64,000 nucleotides of DNA from Oscillospiraceae bacterium (GTDB taxonomy: Bacteria > Bacillota > Clostridia > Oscillospirales > CAG-272): contig SVQK01000097.1 in NCBI GenBank assembly GCA_015065385.1, positions 1 through 64,000 on the forward strand, read 5' to 3'. Positions 34,377 through 43,834 of the stretch are shown one piece after another. The stretch's first letter is position 1, and each line of letters begins with the position of its first letter. The position numbers were made by a program, and so were the translations under genes. Under the pieces are notes generated by a model, which searched no databases, was not told the DNA's origin, and saw only the letters and a program-made list of their open reading frames with translations.

Positions 34377-35675
34377 ATGACGGATAAAAAACTCATCATC
34401 ATCGGCGGAGGACCTGCCGGACTTGCCGCAGCCGTCGCCGCTCGGGACCGCGGGCTGGATCCGGAGGACATTCTCGTTCTCGAGCGGGACAGCGAACCGG
34501 GCGGCATCCTCAATCAGTGCATTCACGCCGGATTCGGCCTCCACCGCTTCGGCGAGGAACTGACCGGCCCGGAATACAGCGGGCGGTATATCGAAATGGC
34601 CCGAGAACGGAATATCCCGATTTTGACCAACGCCATGGCCCTGAATCTCTCCGCCGACCGGGAGGTCACGTTCGTCTCCCCCGAGACCGGCTATACGACG
34701 ATCCGCGCGGAAGCCGTGATCCTCGCCATGGGATGCCGTGAGAGGACGCGCGGCGCGCTCGGAACGCCCGGAACACGTCCCTCCGGAGTCTACACGGCGG
34801 GATGCGCCCAGCGGTATGTGAATATCGAGGGCTTCATGCCCGGTCACCGGGTGGTGATCCTCGGCTCGGGCGACATCGGCCTCATCATGGCCCGCCGCAT
34901 GACGCTGGAAGGGGCGAAGGTGCTCGCGGTATGCGAAATCATGCCCTATTCGGGAGGGCTGGCCCGGAACATCGCCCAGTGCCTCGACGACTTCGGGATC
35001 CCGCTGAAGCTCTCCCACACGGTCACCGAGATCCACGGGCGCGACCGGGTGGAGGCCGTGACCATCGCGGCGGTGGACGAAGCGAACGGCCGCCGTCCCA
35101 TCCCCGGCACGGAGGAGACGATCCCCTGCGACACCCTGCTCCTCTCCGTCGGCCTGATCCCGGAGAACGAGCTGACGCGGGGCGCGGGCATCTCCATCAG
35201 CGGAGCCACCTCGGGCGCGGACGTGAACCAGTTCCGCGAGACATCGGCCCCGGGGATCTACGCGTGCGGAAACGTCCTCCACGTTCACGATCTGGTTGAC
35301 TATGTGTCGGAGGAAGCAGTCATCGCGGGATGCGCGGCGGCGGACCGAATCCTCGGAAAGAGCGCGCCGGTTTTGAAGTCCCTGCCCGTCTCGACCGGGT
35401 TCGGCATCCGGTACACGGTTCCGGAGCGCATCGATTTGACGGAAGCGCAGGAGGACGTCCGGATCTTCTTCCGCGTGCGGGACGTCTATAAGAAGGTGCA
35501 GTTCTTCATCGAGACGGAAGAGGGCGAAGTCCTTGTGAAGCGCGCGAAATCCGCGGCGGCTCCGGGCGAGATGGAATCGCTCACGATCCCGGCGGACAAG
35601 CTGAAAGAGCTCGCCGGAGCGGACTGTGCCGGTTTGAAGATCTATCTCAAAGAAGCGGGAGGAAGTGCATCATGA
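34377..35675 (+). CDS. NAD(P)/FAD-dependent oxidoreductase (pyridine nucleotide-disulfide type)
   Basis: A 432-residue flavoprotein with two dinucleotide-binding loops, IIGGGPAGLAAAVAAR at the N-terminus and VILGSGDIGLIMARR near residue 160, and the CGNVLHVHDLVDYVSEEA segment that closes over FAD. CxxC-type redox cysteines of thioredoxin reductases are absent. It likely passes electrons between NAD(P)H and the upstream dehydrogenase. The ATG at 34377, ten bases after GGGAGG, is preferred over the ATG at 34368, which abuts it. The end overlaps the next gene by four bases (ATGA). Confidence 0.9.
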   Translation: MTDKKLIIIGGGPAGLAAAVAARDRGLDPEDILVLERDSEPGGILNQCIHAGFGLHRFGEELTGPEYSGRYIEMARERNIPILTNAMALNLSADREVTFVSPETGYTTIRAEAVILAMGCRERTRGALGTPGTRPSGVYTAGCAQRYVNIEGFMPGHRVVILGSGDIGLIMARRMTLEGAKVLAVCEIMPYSGGLARNIAQCLDDFGIPLKLSHTVTEIHGRDRVEAVTIAAVDEANGRRPIPGTEETIPCDTLLLSVGLIPENELTRGAGISISGATSGADVNQFRETSAPGIYACGNVLHVHDLVDYVSEEAVIAGCAAADRILGKSAPVLKSLPVSTGFGIRYTVPERIDLTEAQEDVRIFFRVRDVYKKVQFFIETEEGEVLVKRAKSAAAPGEMESLTIPADKLKELAGADCAGLKIYLKEAGGSAS

Positions 35676-36037
35676 CCACGAGAGAGCTGACCTGCGTCGT
35701 CTGCCCCGCCGGATGCCGCATGACGGTGACGCTGGACGAGGGCGGCGCGGTCCTGTCCGTCGAAGGCAACACCTGCAAGCGGGGCAAAGACTACGCCATA
35801 AGCGAAATCACCCATCCGGTGCGCACGCTGACTTCCACCGTTCCCCTCACAACGGCGGAAGGCGAAAAGATGCTCCCCGTCCGCACGGACAAGGCCATTC
35901 CGAAGGAGAAGCTCTTCGAAGCGATGGCGATCATCCGCAAGTCGAAGGCCTCCGCCCCCGTCCATACGGGAGACGTCCTCATTCCGGATTTCATCGAGCC
36001 CGGCACGAACCTCGTCGCGTGCAAGGATTTTGCGTAA
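35672..36037 (+). CDS. DUF1667 cysteine-containing protein
   Basis: A 121-residue protein with four conserved cysteines, CVVCPAGC at the N-terminus and GNTCKRG near residue 34, a pattern suited to an iron-sulfur cluster or zinc. DUF1667 proteins almost always follow a GlpA-like flavoprotein and a disulfide-type oxidoreductase, as here (ATGA overlap with the previous gene), so it is probably a small electron-carrier or assembly subunit of that complex. No signal or membrane segment. Confidence 0.92.
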   Translation: MTTRELTCVVCPAGCRMTVTLDEGGAVLSVEGNTCKRGKDYAISEITHPVRTLTSTVPLTTAEGEKMLPVRTDKAIPKEKLFEAMAIIRKSKASAPVHTGDVLIPDFIEPGTNLVACKDFA

Positions 36038-36061
36038 ATCCATCTGAAAACAGCAGAACAA

Positions 36062-36099
36062 AACCCGCGGAAACGCCCAGATCCGGCATTCTGCGGGTT
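36062..36099. terminator. Bidirectional terminator
   Basis: AACCCGC/GCGGGTT stem with a partly paired interior; T-rich on both sides (CTCTTTATT on plus, TTGTTCTG on minus). It separates the flavoprotein operon from the convergent aldo/keto reductase gene. Confidence 0.8.
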
Positions 36100-36106
36100 C
36101 TCTTTA

Positions 36107-37090
36107 TTACGCCTTCCCAAGCGGGCTGAGGGCGGAGAGGTCGGCGTCCCACGCACTGATCGCTTCAAAGTCCTCCATCTGCTCCGCTGAGGAGACGGCG
36201 GCGATGGGAACGGCGGGCAGACCGCTGTTCAAAAGGTACGCCACGGACAGGGGAACCGGAGCGACGCCGCTTTGATCCGACAGCGCGTTCAGGGCGTCAA
36301 ACGCCTCCGCGTCGTGCGTTCCGACCGGATTCCCCCGGCGGTCGTTCAGTGTCGTCCCGTCTCCGGACGTTCCGATCTTCGCGTAATACCCTCCGGCGGC
36401 GGAAGAGAAGGCGAAGAGGGGCAGGTTTTTCTCTTTGTGCAGGCGGCGCAGTTCCCGGCCCGTGCGGACCATTCCGTCCGGCGCGCCGATCTCACCGCCC
36501 GCGTCCGCCGCGAGACACTCCTCGTGCAGGCTCCATTCGTTCGAGACGCCGACCATGACCTCGCGCCAGCCGTCCCCGAGATAATCGAGCGCTGCCCGGA
36601 CGCGATCCGCCCCGTAGTTGGAGAGTCCGAACCGGGTGATTTTGCCCGACGCCGCCATTTCCGCGAGAAAGTCCACGATCACGCGGATATCCTCTGAGGG
36701 GTTGTCCCGGTGGGTCAGATAGATCGGAACGGTGTCGAGGCCGAGGGACCGCCGGGATTCCTCCAGGTCCGCCATCGCGCACGCCCTTGTCACCCGGCTC
36801 ACGTCGCGGGCGTCGAACGCGTAGTGACAGCACTTGGACGTGACGACCATGTCCGTGACCTGCCTCTGCTTCAGCCACCGCCCGATGCACCGCTCGGACT
36901 CGTTCAGCCCGGACGCGCACCACCGCCCGTAACAGTTCGCGGTGTCGAGGAACCGGCCTCCCATGGCGTAGTACCGGTCGAGAAGGGCGAACGATCTCGC
37001 CTCGTCGTAATCGCCGCCCAGCCGTCCGCATCCGAGGCACACGGCGGAAAGGGGCTCGGGATAGCTGTCGAATCGGATTCTGCGGATCAT
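36107..37090 (-). CDS. Aldo/keto reductase
   Basis: A 327-residue NADPH-dependent reductase of the AKR TIM-barrel type. Catalytic residues are visible: FLDTANCYG (Asp and Tyr), TSKCCH (Lys) and YLTHRD (His). The segment ITRFGLSNYG and the C-terminal PIAAVSSAEQMEDF fit cofactor binding. Two in-frame ATGs exist; the one at 37090 follows AGGAGG at six bases and is preferred over 37108. Its stop lies just before the bidirectional terminator. Substrate unknown; no linked pathway genes. Confidence 0.9.
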   Translation of the reverse strand: MIRRIRFDSYPEPLSAVCLGCGRLGGDYDEARSFALLDRYYAMGGRFLDTANCYGRWCASGLNESERCIGRWLKQRQVTDMVVTSKCCHYAFDARDVSRVTRACAMADLEESRRSLGLDTVPIYLTHRDNPSEDIRVIVDFLAEMAASGKITRFGLSNYGADRVRAALDYLGDGWREVMVGVSNEWSLHEECLAADAGGEIGAPDGMVRTGRELRRLHKEKNLPLFAFSSAAGGYYAKIGTSGDGTTLNDRRGNPVGTHDAEAFDALNALSDQSGVAPVPLSVAYLLNSGLPAVPIAAVSSAEQMEDFEAISAWDADLSALSPLGKA

Positions 37091-37132
37091 CTTCGTCCTC
37101 CTGATCATGTTGTGAAAATAGCGTGCAAAAAA

Positions 37133-37154
37133 GGGGAAACGCGCGCGCCTCCCC
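37133..37154 (-). terminator. Terminator of ftsZ
   Basis: GGGGA/TCCCC stem with a GC-rich interior, followed on the minus strand by six T, 37 bases after the ftsZ stop. Confidence 0.88.
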
Positions 37155-37190
37155 TTTTCTTCTTTCAGTTGTCAGCCGTTCGGAGCCGGA

Positions 37191-38378
37191 TCAATATCTC
37201 TGCTGGCTGCCGTTGTTCTGATTCTTGCCCACGTTGAGCATTTTCAGAATCTCGTTGAAGTCCTCGTCGGTGATGGGGGCTTCGTCGTCGTTCGCGGGCT
37301 TCTTCTCGGCGGATTTCGCGGCCTGCTTGTTCACGGTGACCTGCTTCGCTCCGTCGGGCGTCTTCTTGCCCGAGGCTACCGGATGGATGGTGTCGCGCCT
37401 GCCGAAGGTTTTGTCCGCCTCGTTCTTGTTCTGAAAGCCCGTGGCGATGATGGTGACCTTCATGGTGTCCTCGAGGTTCTCGTCAAAGGCGGCGCCCCAG
37501 ATCACGTTCGCGTCCTCCGCGGCCTCGGAAGAAATGAGGTCGGAGCAGACGGTGATGTCGTCGAGGCTGATGTCCGGGGAGGCGGTGATGCTGATGAGCA
37601 CGCCCTTCGAACCGGTGATGGAGGTCTCGAGCAGGGGGCTGGTGATCGCGGCCTTGGCGGCTTCGACTGCCTTGTCCTTGCCGGACGCTTCGCCGATACC
37701 CATGTGGGCGTATCCGGCGTCCTGCATGACGGAGGTCACGTCCGCGAAGTCGAGGTTGATGAACTCGGGAATGTTGATGAGCTCGGAAATGCTCTTCACG
37801 CCGTGGTTGAGCACGTCGTCCGCCACCTGGAACGCGTTCATCAGGGTGATCTTTTCGGCGACGTCCTTCAGCTTCTCGTTGGGGATGATGATCAGGGAGT
37901 CAACGAACTCCTTGAGCTTTTCGATACCGGCTTCCGCCTGATCCATGCGCTTCTTCTGCTCGAAGGCGAAGGGTTTGGTCACGATGCCGACGGTCAGGAT
38001 GCCGAGACTCTTGGCGATCCGCGCGACGATGGGAGCCGCTCCGGTGCCGGTGCCGCCGCCCATGCCCGCGGTGACAAAGACCATGTCCGCGCCTTCCAAA
38101 GCGGCGGTGATGGCCTCTTCGCTTTCTTCCGCGGCCTTTGCTCCGACGTCGGGATTGGAGCCCGCGCCGTGGCCTTTGGTGATCTTCTCGCCGATGGGGA
38201 TCCGGACGTCCGCGTTGGACTTGTTGAGCGCCTGAAGGTCGGTATTGATGGCGATGAATTCAACGCCCTTGATGGAGTTGGTCATGCGGTTGACCGCGTT
38301 GTTTCCGCCGCCGCCGACGCCGATTACCTTTATGTTCACGCCGCTCTCGTAGTTATCGTCGATTTCGAATGCCGGCAT
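37191..38378 (-). CDS. ftsZ: Cell division GTPase FtsZ with divergent C-terminal tail
   Basis: A 395-residue FtsZ, the tubulin homologue that forms the division ring. Seen: [12 protein letters not shown] at the N-terminus, the GTP signature [12 protein letters not shown] near residue 106, [19 protein letters not shown] and the T7 loop NLDFADV near residue 210. The linker is Lys/Ala-rich, and the end ([12 protein letters not shown], then a Gln/Asn-rich QQRY tail) lacks the usual D-x-I-P-x-F-L motif that FtsA, SepF or ZipA bind. It has its own promoter although it follows ftsQ directly; ftsA is missing at the usual place. Confidence 0.97.
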   Translation of the reverse strand: MPAFEIDDNYESGVNIKVIGVGGGGNNAVNRMTNSIKGVEFIAINTDLQALNKSNADVRIPIGEKITKGHGAGSNPDVGAKAAEESEEAITAALEGADMVFVTAGMGGGTGTGAAPIVARIAKSLGILTVGIVTKPFAFEQKKRMDQAEAGIEKLKEFVDSLIIIPNEKLKDVAEKITLMNAFQVADDVLNHGVKSISELINIPEFINLDFADVTSVMQDAGYAHMGIGEASGKDKAVEAAKAAITSPLLETSITGSKGVLISITASPDISLDDITVCSDLISSEAAEDANVIWGAAFDENLEDTMKVTIIATGFQNKNEADKTFGRRDTIHPVASGKKTPDGAKQVTVNKQAAKSAEKKPANDDEAPITDEDFNEILKMLNVGKNQNNGSQQRY

Positions 38379-38440
38379 TGAGATGCCCTCCTTGTGCGAA
38401 TACGGTTTCAGTTATGGAAATCTATACTATGTTACACTAT

Positions 38441-38469
38441 ATAATACACTAAGGCGCGTTCTTTTTCAA
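38441..38469 (-). promoter_or_regulatory. Sigma-A promoter of ftsZ
   Basis: Minus strand: TTGAAA (38469-38464), 17-base spacer, TATTAT (38446-38441), about 65 bases before the start; allows FtsZ expression apart from the rest of the cluster. Confidence 0.82.
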
Positions 38470-38509
38470 GGGGTTTTGAGAATTTTCCTCATTTTTTTTG
38501 CCCGCCGGA

Positions 38510-39880
38510 TCAGGGATTCGCGGGTGTGACCGCCGCCGAGAAATCGTAGATGACGGTCACGGGGTCCACGGCGGTGAGATCGAGCGACGCGGGGATCCCT
38601 TCCGCAAGCTGACCGGAGGCGATGATCTCGTAGGCCATCCGGAGCTTGGCGGTCATGTCGCTCTCTCCGGCGCATTTCAGATCGTACAGGCTGCCCGCCT
38701 TCATGCGGATCTCGTACTCTCCCCTGAGGTCGATCTCCGTGAGCATGCCGTCCCGCATCAGGCCGGAGGACGCGGCGGAGTTCAGCACGTTCCGGATGTA
38801 CCGCTCGGACCGGGCTCCGGAGAAGACCAGCGGACGGCCCGCGACGGACTTGTCCACCGGGGGAAGGACCAGCTTCACAAGGCCCTCCGTCTCCCCCTCT
38901 GCGGGATTGGATTCCACGGCCAGCACCTTGAGATTTCCGGACAGAAGCACGGTGTCGCCCCAGATATCGGCGCAGTAGACCGCCTGCTCGTCCGTCAGCG
39001 CGATGCTCACGCCGGTCGGCGCGCGTCTTGTGACCTCGGCCGATCTGATCCACGGCAGGCGGAACGTGATGTCGTCCTCGGCCCGGGCGGAGCGGAAGGA
39101 GTAGAGGTTGTCCCCCGTCCGGATCCCGGATGCCTCCGCGACCTCCTCCGCCGCATAGAGCGCGGATCCTTCGACCTCGACGCTCTTCACGACAAACAGG
39201 ATCTTGTACGTCAGCCCCACGGCCAGACCGAGCATCGCCGTCAGGATCACGGCGGTGAGGATGGCGTGGCGGTATTCCTTCGCTTTCTGTCGGGCCGTGG
39301 CGGTTCTCTTGACCTCCCGGAGTTCTTCTCTTCCCCGGTGCTCCGACGAACCGAAGACCTCGCCGAAGGATCCTCCGTCCGCAACGGCTTCTCCGCCCTC
39401 CGCGCGTCCGGGACGATAGGAATAGACGCCGCCCTCGGATCCGTTCGAGAACGAGGCCGCTCTCGCGCGGGATCCCTCGAACCGGCCGGAAGATCCCTTT
39501 CTCCCGGCTTTCGCTGCGGGATCGGAGGAGGAACGTCCCACGCTCCAGTTGTCCGTCCGGGTGCTGTAGCGGTCGCCGAACCACGCCGTATCGGTGATGG
39601 GCCGCTTCTTCTTGGTCCGCGGGATGGCCTGCGCGCGGTTGTTCTCCTCGGTGACGCCGGGTCTGGACGGGGAGGAGGCGGGATCCCGCGCAGCTTCGAC
39701 GGCTCTGCGGTGTCCCTCGTCGGCGAAAGAACCGCGGTACGGCTGTTCGCGGGACGGATTGTCGTTCGACAGTCCCACGCCGTATTCGTCGCTCATTTCC
39801 CGATCTTTCTCGCCCTTCGTGCATACGCGGTCGTAGACGAAGAGAAGCTCGGATTCATCGGCGCGGCTTCTTCTGCCCAT
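38510..39880 (-). CDS. ftsQ: Cell division protein FtsQ/DivIB with long cytoplasmic extension
   Basis: A 456-residue FtsQ/DivIB. The first 200 residues are a hydrophilic, Arg/Ser/Glu-rich, probably disordered cytoplasmic part, much longer than usual. One helix follows (about 205-228), then the POTRA domain (VVKSVEVEGSALYAAEEVAEASGI...) and the FtsQ beta domain ending near SAAVTPANP. The protein joins FtsL and FtsI in the divisome. Start at the ATG 39880, preceded by GGAGGG; the frame upstream is open but has no better site. Located between murG and ftsZ. Confidence 0.88.
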   Translation of the reverse strand: MGRRSRADESELLFVYDRVCTKGEKDREMSDEYGVGLSNDNPSREQPYRGSFADEGHRRAVEAARDPASSPSRPGVTEENNRAQAIPRTKKKRPITDTAWFGDRYSTRTDNWSVGRSSSDPAAKAGRKGSSGRFEGSRARAASFSNGSEGGVYSYRPGRAEGGEAVADGGSFGEVFGSSEHRGREELREVKRTATARQKAKEYRHAILTAVILTAMLGLAVGLTYKILFVVKSVEVEGSALYAAEEVAEASGIRTGDNLYSFRSARAEDDITFRLPWIRSAEVTRRAPTGVSIALTDEQAVYCADIWGDTVLLSGNLKVLAVESNPAEGETEGLVKLVLPPVDKSVAGRPLVFSGARSERYIRNVLNSAASSGLMRDGMLTEIDLRGEYEIRMKAGSLYDLKCAGESDMTAKLRMAYEIIASGQLAEGIPASLDLTAVDPVTVIYDFSAAVTPANP

Positions 39881-39941
39881 GGTTCTCACCCTCCTTTTCC
39901 GACGCCGGATCCCGGCGCGTTCTTTCATCAGGGACTGTCGC

Positions 39942-41081
39942 TCAGCTCCGCTTCTTCTCCCGCACGAGCTTCACGAGGTCGTTGTAAATCAATTTGTTGG
40001 AGTCGGGGACGGCAAACCGGAGAATGTTCTTTCTCCGCGCCTCCGCGACGGCCTCACCCTCCGGGGACAGAAGCCGCTCCACCTCCGCGACGAGGGGTTT
40101 CGCGCCGTCCGTCAGATCCTTTTCCTCAAACAGGGCGGCGGCGTCCGCGTCGGCTAAAACCTTCGCGTTCTTGTACTGGTGATTCTCCGCTACGTTCGGA
40201 GACGGAATGAAGATGGCGGATTTGCCCGTGATGGCCAGCTCGGACACGGTCATGGCTCCGGCCCGGTTGATGGTCAGGTCCGCCGCGGCCATTTTGGTCG
40301 GCATGTCGTAGATGTACTCCACGAGCTCGATGTTTTCGTATTTGTCCAGCCCCATTTCCCGGAACTGGCTCCCGCAGAGTTCTTTTTCGATCGCGCCGGT
40401 CGCGTGGATGTGGTAGACCTCCGGATGCTTCGCCGTGAAGTCCCGCATGACGCAGAGCACCGCGTCGTTGACCTTTTCCGCGCCCATCGATCCCGCGTAG
40501 GAGAGCAGGACGTACCGGTACTTCTCCGGGATCCCGAGCTTTTTCCGCGCCTCTTCCCGGGTCATGGCGTTGAAGCCGCCGAGGATCGGATTCCCGACCT
40601 TCATGAGCTTTGCGGGATCGCAGCTCAGGCTCTCGCCCGTCTTCTCGAAGTTCAGATAGATCCGGTCCACATGGTTCTGCAGCATCTTCACGGCCACGCC
40701 CGCGATGGCGTTGGACTCGTGCAGAGCCGTCGGGATCCCCATGTCGGAGGCCGCCTTGACCACGGGCCAGCAGACGTAGCCGCCGGTTCCCACCACCAGA
40801 TCGGGGCGGAATTCCTCGATGATCTTCCGCGCCTTGATGGGGGAGGTGGCCGCCAGATACGCCGCCTTCAGGTTCGCCGGGGAGAAGGAGCGGCGCAGGC
40901 CCTGAATCTCCACATAGTAGAGGGGATAGCCGGCCTTCGGGACCAGCTTGTTCTCGATGCCCTTCTTCGTGCCCACATAGGCGATGACGGATTCCGGATC
41001 GTTCTGTTGAATGGTATTGGCGATGGCGAGGGCGGGGTTCACATGTCCTCCCGTTCCGCCTCCTGTCATTAGTACGCGCAT
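39942..41081 (-). CDS. murG: UDP-GlcNAc:lipid I N-acetylglucosaminyltransferase MurG
   Basis: A 379-residue GT28 transferase making lipid II from lipid I at the inner membrane face. Seen: GGGTGGHVNPALAIA at the N-terminus, GTGGYVCWPVVKAA, HESNAIAGVAVK, the middle LLSYAGSMGAEKVNDAV loop and the sugar-nucleotide site NRAGAMTVSELAITGKSAIFIPSPNVAENHQ, here broken across the family's standard positions. Length is normal. 34 bases downstream of ftsW; no murC or murD gene is present on either side. Confidence 0.96.
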   Translation of the reverse strand: MRVLMTGGGTGGHVNPALAIANTIQQNDPESVIAYVGTKKGIENKLVPKAGYPLYYVEIQGLRRSFSPANLKAAYLAATSPIKARKIIEEFRPDLVVGTGGYVCWPVVKAASDMGIPTALHESNAIAGVAVKMLQNHVDRIYLNFEKTGESLSCDPAKLMKVGNPILGGFNAMTREEARKKLGIPEKYRYVLLSYAGSMGAEKVNDAVLCVMRDFTAKHPEVYHIHATGAIEKELCGSQFREMGLDKYENIELVEYIYDMPTKMAAADLTINRAGAMTVSELAITGKSAIFIPSPNVAENHQYKNAKVLADADAAALFEEKDLTDGAKPLVAEVERLLSPEGEAVAEARRKNILRFAVPDSNKLIYNDLVKLVREKKRS

Positions 41082-41115
41082 GATTCTGCTCCCGAATGGT
41101 ATGATTGAATGAGGG

Positions 41116-42723
41116 TCAATCCAGTCCCGCTCTCCGTCTCAGCTCCGCCTCCTCCAGTTCCGCGCGGCTTCTGTAGTCGTGCTGGGAGATGCGGAGCAGG
41201 AGTCCCACCTCGTACATCTGCACGAGCAGGGAGGATCCGCCGTAGGAGAAGAAGGGGAGGGAGATGCCGGTATTCATGAAGGTGGTATCGACCACCATGT
41301 GCCCGATGATCTGTACGGCGAAGTGGGTGGTGATCCCGTAGGCCGTCAGCATGGAGAAGGGATCCTTCGCGCGGGACGCGACCCGGTACCCTCTCCACAG
41401 GAAGGCGAAGAACAGTCCGATCAGGGCGACCGCCCCGACGAATCCGAATTCCTCGCACCAGATGGCGAAGATGAAGTCCGTGTGCGCCGCACCGAGATAG
41501 CTGTACTTCTGACGGCTCTGTCCGACGCCCAGTCCGAAGAGCCCGCCCGAACCGACGGCGTACAGGCTCTGCTGGGACTGCCAGCGGTCGGAATCCGGCG
41601 AGAAGATGCCGATGAACCGGGTCCGCGCGTAAGGCACAAGCACAATGTACGCGGCGGCGGCGACGGCCAGAAGAACCGCGATGGTCACCGGAGCCCACCA
41701 CCAGCGGCATTTGCGGTCCACCATGGTCAGGATCATGAACAACCCGATGATACCGATGATCATGGTGCCGGAGAGGTGCTTGCCGATGATGACGAGCCCG
41801 CAGGACACGCCTACGAGCAGGCCGGGCAGCACGACGTTGTACAGATACTGGGATCCGAGGGACGACGCGTTCGACATCCGTTTTTTCATCAGATCGGCGT
41901 ACATGGCGAGAAGCATCACCTCGCCGACCTTCATGATCTCGGAGGGCTGGATCGTGACCGGGACGTGCGGGATCTGGATCCACCGCTGGGCCTCGCCCTC
42001 GGACAGACCGATGAAGCACACCGCCACAAGGCACCCCGCCGCGAAGACCCAGACGCCGATGGGGATCAGCCGCCGCATGACCCTGTGCTCGTAGGGGATT
42101 TTCCATCCGGCGAACATCATGCCGATCCCGAGGAGCACGAAGAGGCCCTGCCGTCCGGCGTAGTACAGAGCGTCCCTGCCCTTCCGGACCGCCAGCGGGT
42201 AGCTTGCGCTGAGCACAGTGATCGTCCCGAGGGCCAAAAGGATCATGGCGATAATGAGCAGGGGCCGGTCCGCGCCGCTCTTCACACGGACGATTCCGCG
42301 CTGCCACGCGTTTTCCTCCCGCTCCTGCTTCTTCCAGCGGACGAGATTCCGGTCGCTGTACCGCTCGTACCGCTCGATCTTCCTCTGGGCGCGGGATTCC
42401 TGCTTATCCTCTTCGATCGCACGGTCGGAGGATCGGACCATGCCGCGCTCCGGAGTCTGTCTTGCCGGAACCGTGCGGGACGGGATCCGGTTCGAAGCCC
42501 CGCTCCGACGCGCGCCGCCCCCGCCTGACTGCGCCGCCGTTTTTGAAATCCGCGGCACCCCGCTCCGGTACGTTCCGGCGGAATGCTCCGATTGCGCCCT
42601 GCTGTTCGGCGTCCTGTTCGGCGTTCCCGCAGCTCCGGAGGGTCCGGTGCGGGATGTGTGAAGGGAAAGATCTCCCGGTGTACGACGCGCGCGGGATCTT
42701 CCGTTTTCATAGGTTTCGTTCAT
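41116..42723 (-). CDS. ftsW: Lipid II polymerase FtsW with long basic N-terminal extension
   Basis: A 535-residue SEDS family glycosyltransferase. Residues 1-155 are an Arg/Ser/Gly-rich, low-complexity cytoplasmic region, followed by ten hydrophobic helices starting near residue 157 (LLIIAMILLALGTITVLSASYP). Family motifs: AQRWIQIPHVPVTIQPSEIMK, and GLGVGQSRQKYSYLGAAHTDFIFAIWCEEFG with the conserved acidic residues of the catalytic cavity. It should polymerise septal glycan with the PBP encoded at 46979-49327. It lies directly after mraY, where murD would be expected in between. Confidence 0.94.
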   Translation of the reverse strand: MNETYENGRSRARRTPGDLSLHTSRTGPSGAAGTPNRTPNSRAQSEHSAGTYRSGVPRISKTAAQSGGGGARRSGASNRIPSRTVPARQTPERGMVRSSDRAIEEDKQESRAQRKIERYERYSDRNLVRWKKQEREENAWQRGIVRVKSGADRPLLIIAMILLALGTITVLSASYPLAVRKGRDALYYAGRQGLFVLLGIGMMFAGWKIPYEHRVMRRLIPIGVWVFAAGCLVAVCFIGLSEGEAQRWIQIPHVPVTIQPSEIMKVGEVMLLAMYADLMKKRMSNASSLGSQYLYNVVLPGLLVGVSCGLVIIGKHLSGTMIIGIIGLFMILTMVDRKCRWWWAPVTIAVLLAVAAAAYIVLVPYARTRFIGIFSPDSDRWQSQQSLYAVGSGGLFGLGVGQSRQKYSYLGAAHTDFIFAIWCEEFGFVGAVALIGLFFAFLWRGYRVASRAKDPFSMLTAYGITTHFAVQIIGHMVVDTTFMNTGISLPFFSYGGSSLLVQMYEVGLLLRISQHDYRSRAELEEAELRRRAGLD

Positions 42724-42779
42724 GCGCCGTCTCCGCTCCTTTCCCGACTGTATTTCTGTCAGATTTTTTCAGATAAACC

Positions 42780-43802
42780 TCACCGCAGGCCGAAAATCAG
42801 GGAAACCGCGGAGAGCACGGCGGTCACCGCGGACGCGACGACCACGATTTTCACCTCCGACCAGCCGAGCTGCTCGAAATGGTGATGGATGGGGGCCATT
42901 TTGAAGAGCCGCTTGCCGTGGGTCAGCTTGAAATAACCGACCTGAAGCATGACGGACGCGGTCTCGAGGATGTACCAGAAGCCGTAGACGATCACGAGGA
43001 GCGGGTTGCCCGTCATGAACGCGCCGCCCACGATCAGCCCGCCGAGGAAGAGGGAGCCCGTGTCCCCCATGAACACCCGCGCGGGATAGAAATTGTACAC
43101 CAAGAAGCCCGCGCATCCGCCGATGAGCGCCGCTCCGAGAAGCAGGGGGGAAAGCTCCGGTTCCGCGCTGCCCGTGAAATAGGCCGAGGCCGCGAAGAAC
43201 ACGCCGACGATCAGGGTCACGCTGGAGCAGAGCCCGTCGATCCCGTCCGTCAGGTTCACGGAGTTCATCACGCCCACTAAAAGCAGCAGGGCGATCAGGT
43301 AGAAGAAGAGTCCGAAGTCCACGGTCACGCCGACGAAAGGGATATAGATCTCGGTCATCGGAGGGAGCCCTTCCGCCCGGCGCACCATGGCCATGCCGAA
43401 GAGATAGAGTCCGGCGGCCAGCACCTGACAGAGAAACTTCTGCGGCGCGGTCAGGCCTTCGTTCTGCTTCTTCCGGAGTTTCGCCGAGTCGTCGATCATG
43501 CCGATCAGGCCCCCGGCGAGCCCGTAAAACAGGGTGAAGACCAGAGGAAGGCTCGCCCGGATACCGTCGGTCAGCGCGATCCAGACGCAGCCCGCGATCC
43601 CGATGATCGCCGCCGGTGCGATGAACGCGATCCCGCCCATGGTGGGGGTCCCTTCCTTGCCCTTGTGCCAGCGGGGGCCGATCTCGAGGATCTTCTGCCC
43701 CATCTTCCGGCTCTTGAGGATCGGGATCAGCTTTTTGGATATCAGCACGGTCGAGAGGAACATGAGGACCGTGGCCGCGACGAATATGATGCTCTCCTGC
43801 AT
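42780..43802 (-). CDS. mraY: Phospho-N-acetylmuramoyl-pentapeptide transferase MraY
   Basis: A 340-residue membrane enzyme with about ten helices that transfers phospho-MurNAc-pentapeptide to undecaprenyl phosphate, forming lipid I. Seen: HKGKEGTPTMGG, the DDSAKLRKKQNEGLTAPQK catalytic loop, NLTDGIDGLCSS, FMGDTGSLFLGG and the final PIHHHFEQLGWSEVKIV, all family hallmarks. Start after AAAGGAAG. Downstream neighbour is ftsW, 56 bases away. Confidence 0.97.
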   Translation of the reverse strand: MQESIIFVAATVLMFLSTVLISKKLIPILKSRKMGQKILEIGPRWHKGKEGTPTMGGIAFIAPAAIIGIAGCVWIALTDGIRASLPLVFTLFYGLAGGLIGMIDDSAKLRKKQNEGLTAPQKFLCQVLAAGLYLFGMAMVRRAEGLPPMTEIYIPFVGVTVDFGLFFYLIALLLLVGVMNSVNLTDGIDGLCSSVTLIVGVFFAASAYFTGSAEPELSPLLLGAALIGGCAGFLVYNFYPARVFMGDTGSLFLGGLIVGGAFMTGNPLLVIVYGFWYILETASVMLQVGYFKLTHGKRLFKMAPIHHHFEQLGWSEVKIVVVASAVTAVLSAVSLIFGLR

Positions 43803-43834
43803 GGATTGGTACTTCCTTTATTTGAACTGTCGGC

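Noticed and set aside
37091..37108. An earlier ATG for the aldo/keto reductase.
   Set aside because: The ribosome site AGGAGG lies downstream of it and is correctly spaced for the ATG at 37090.
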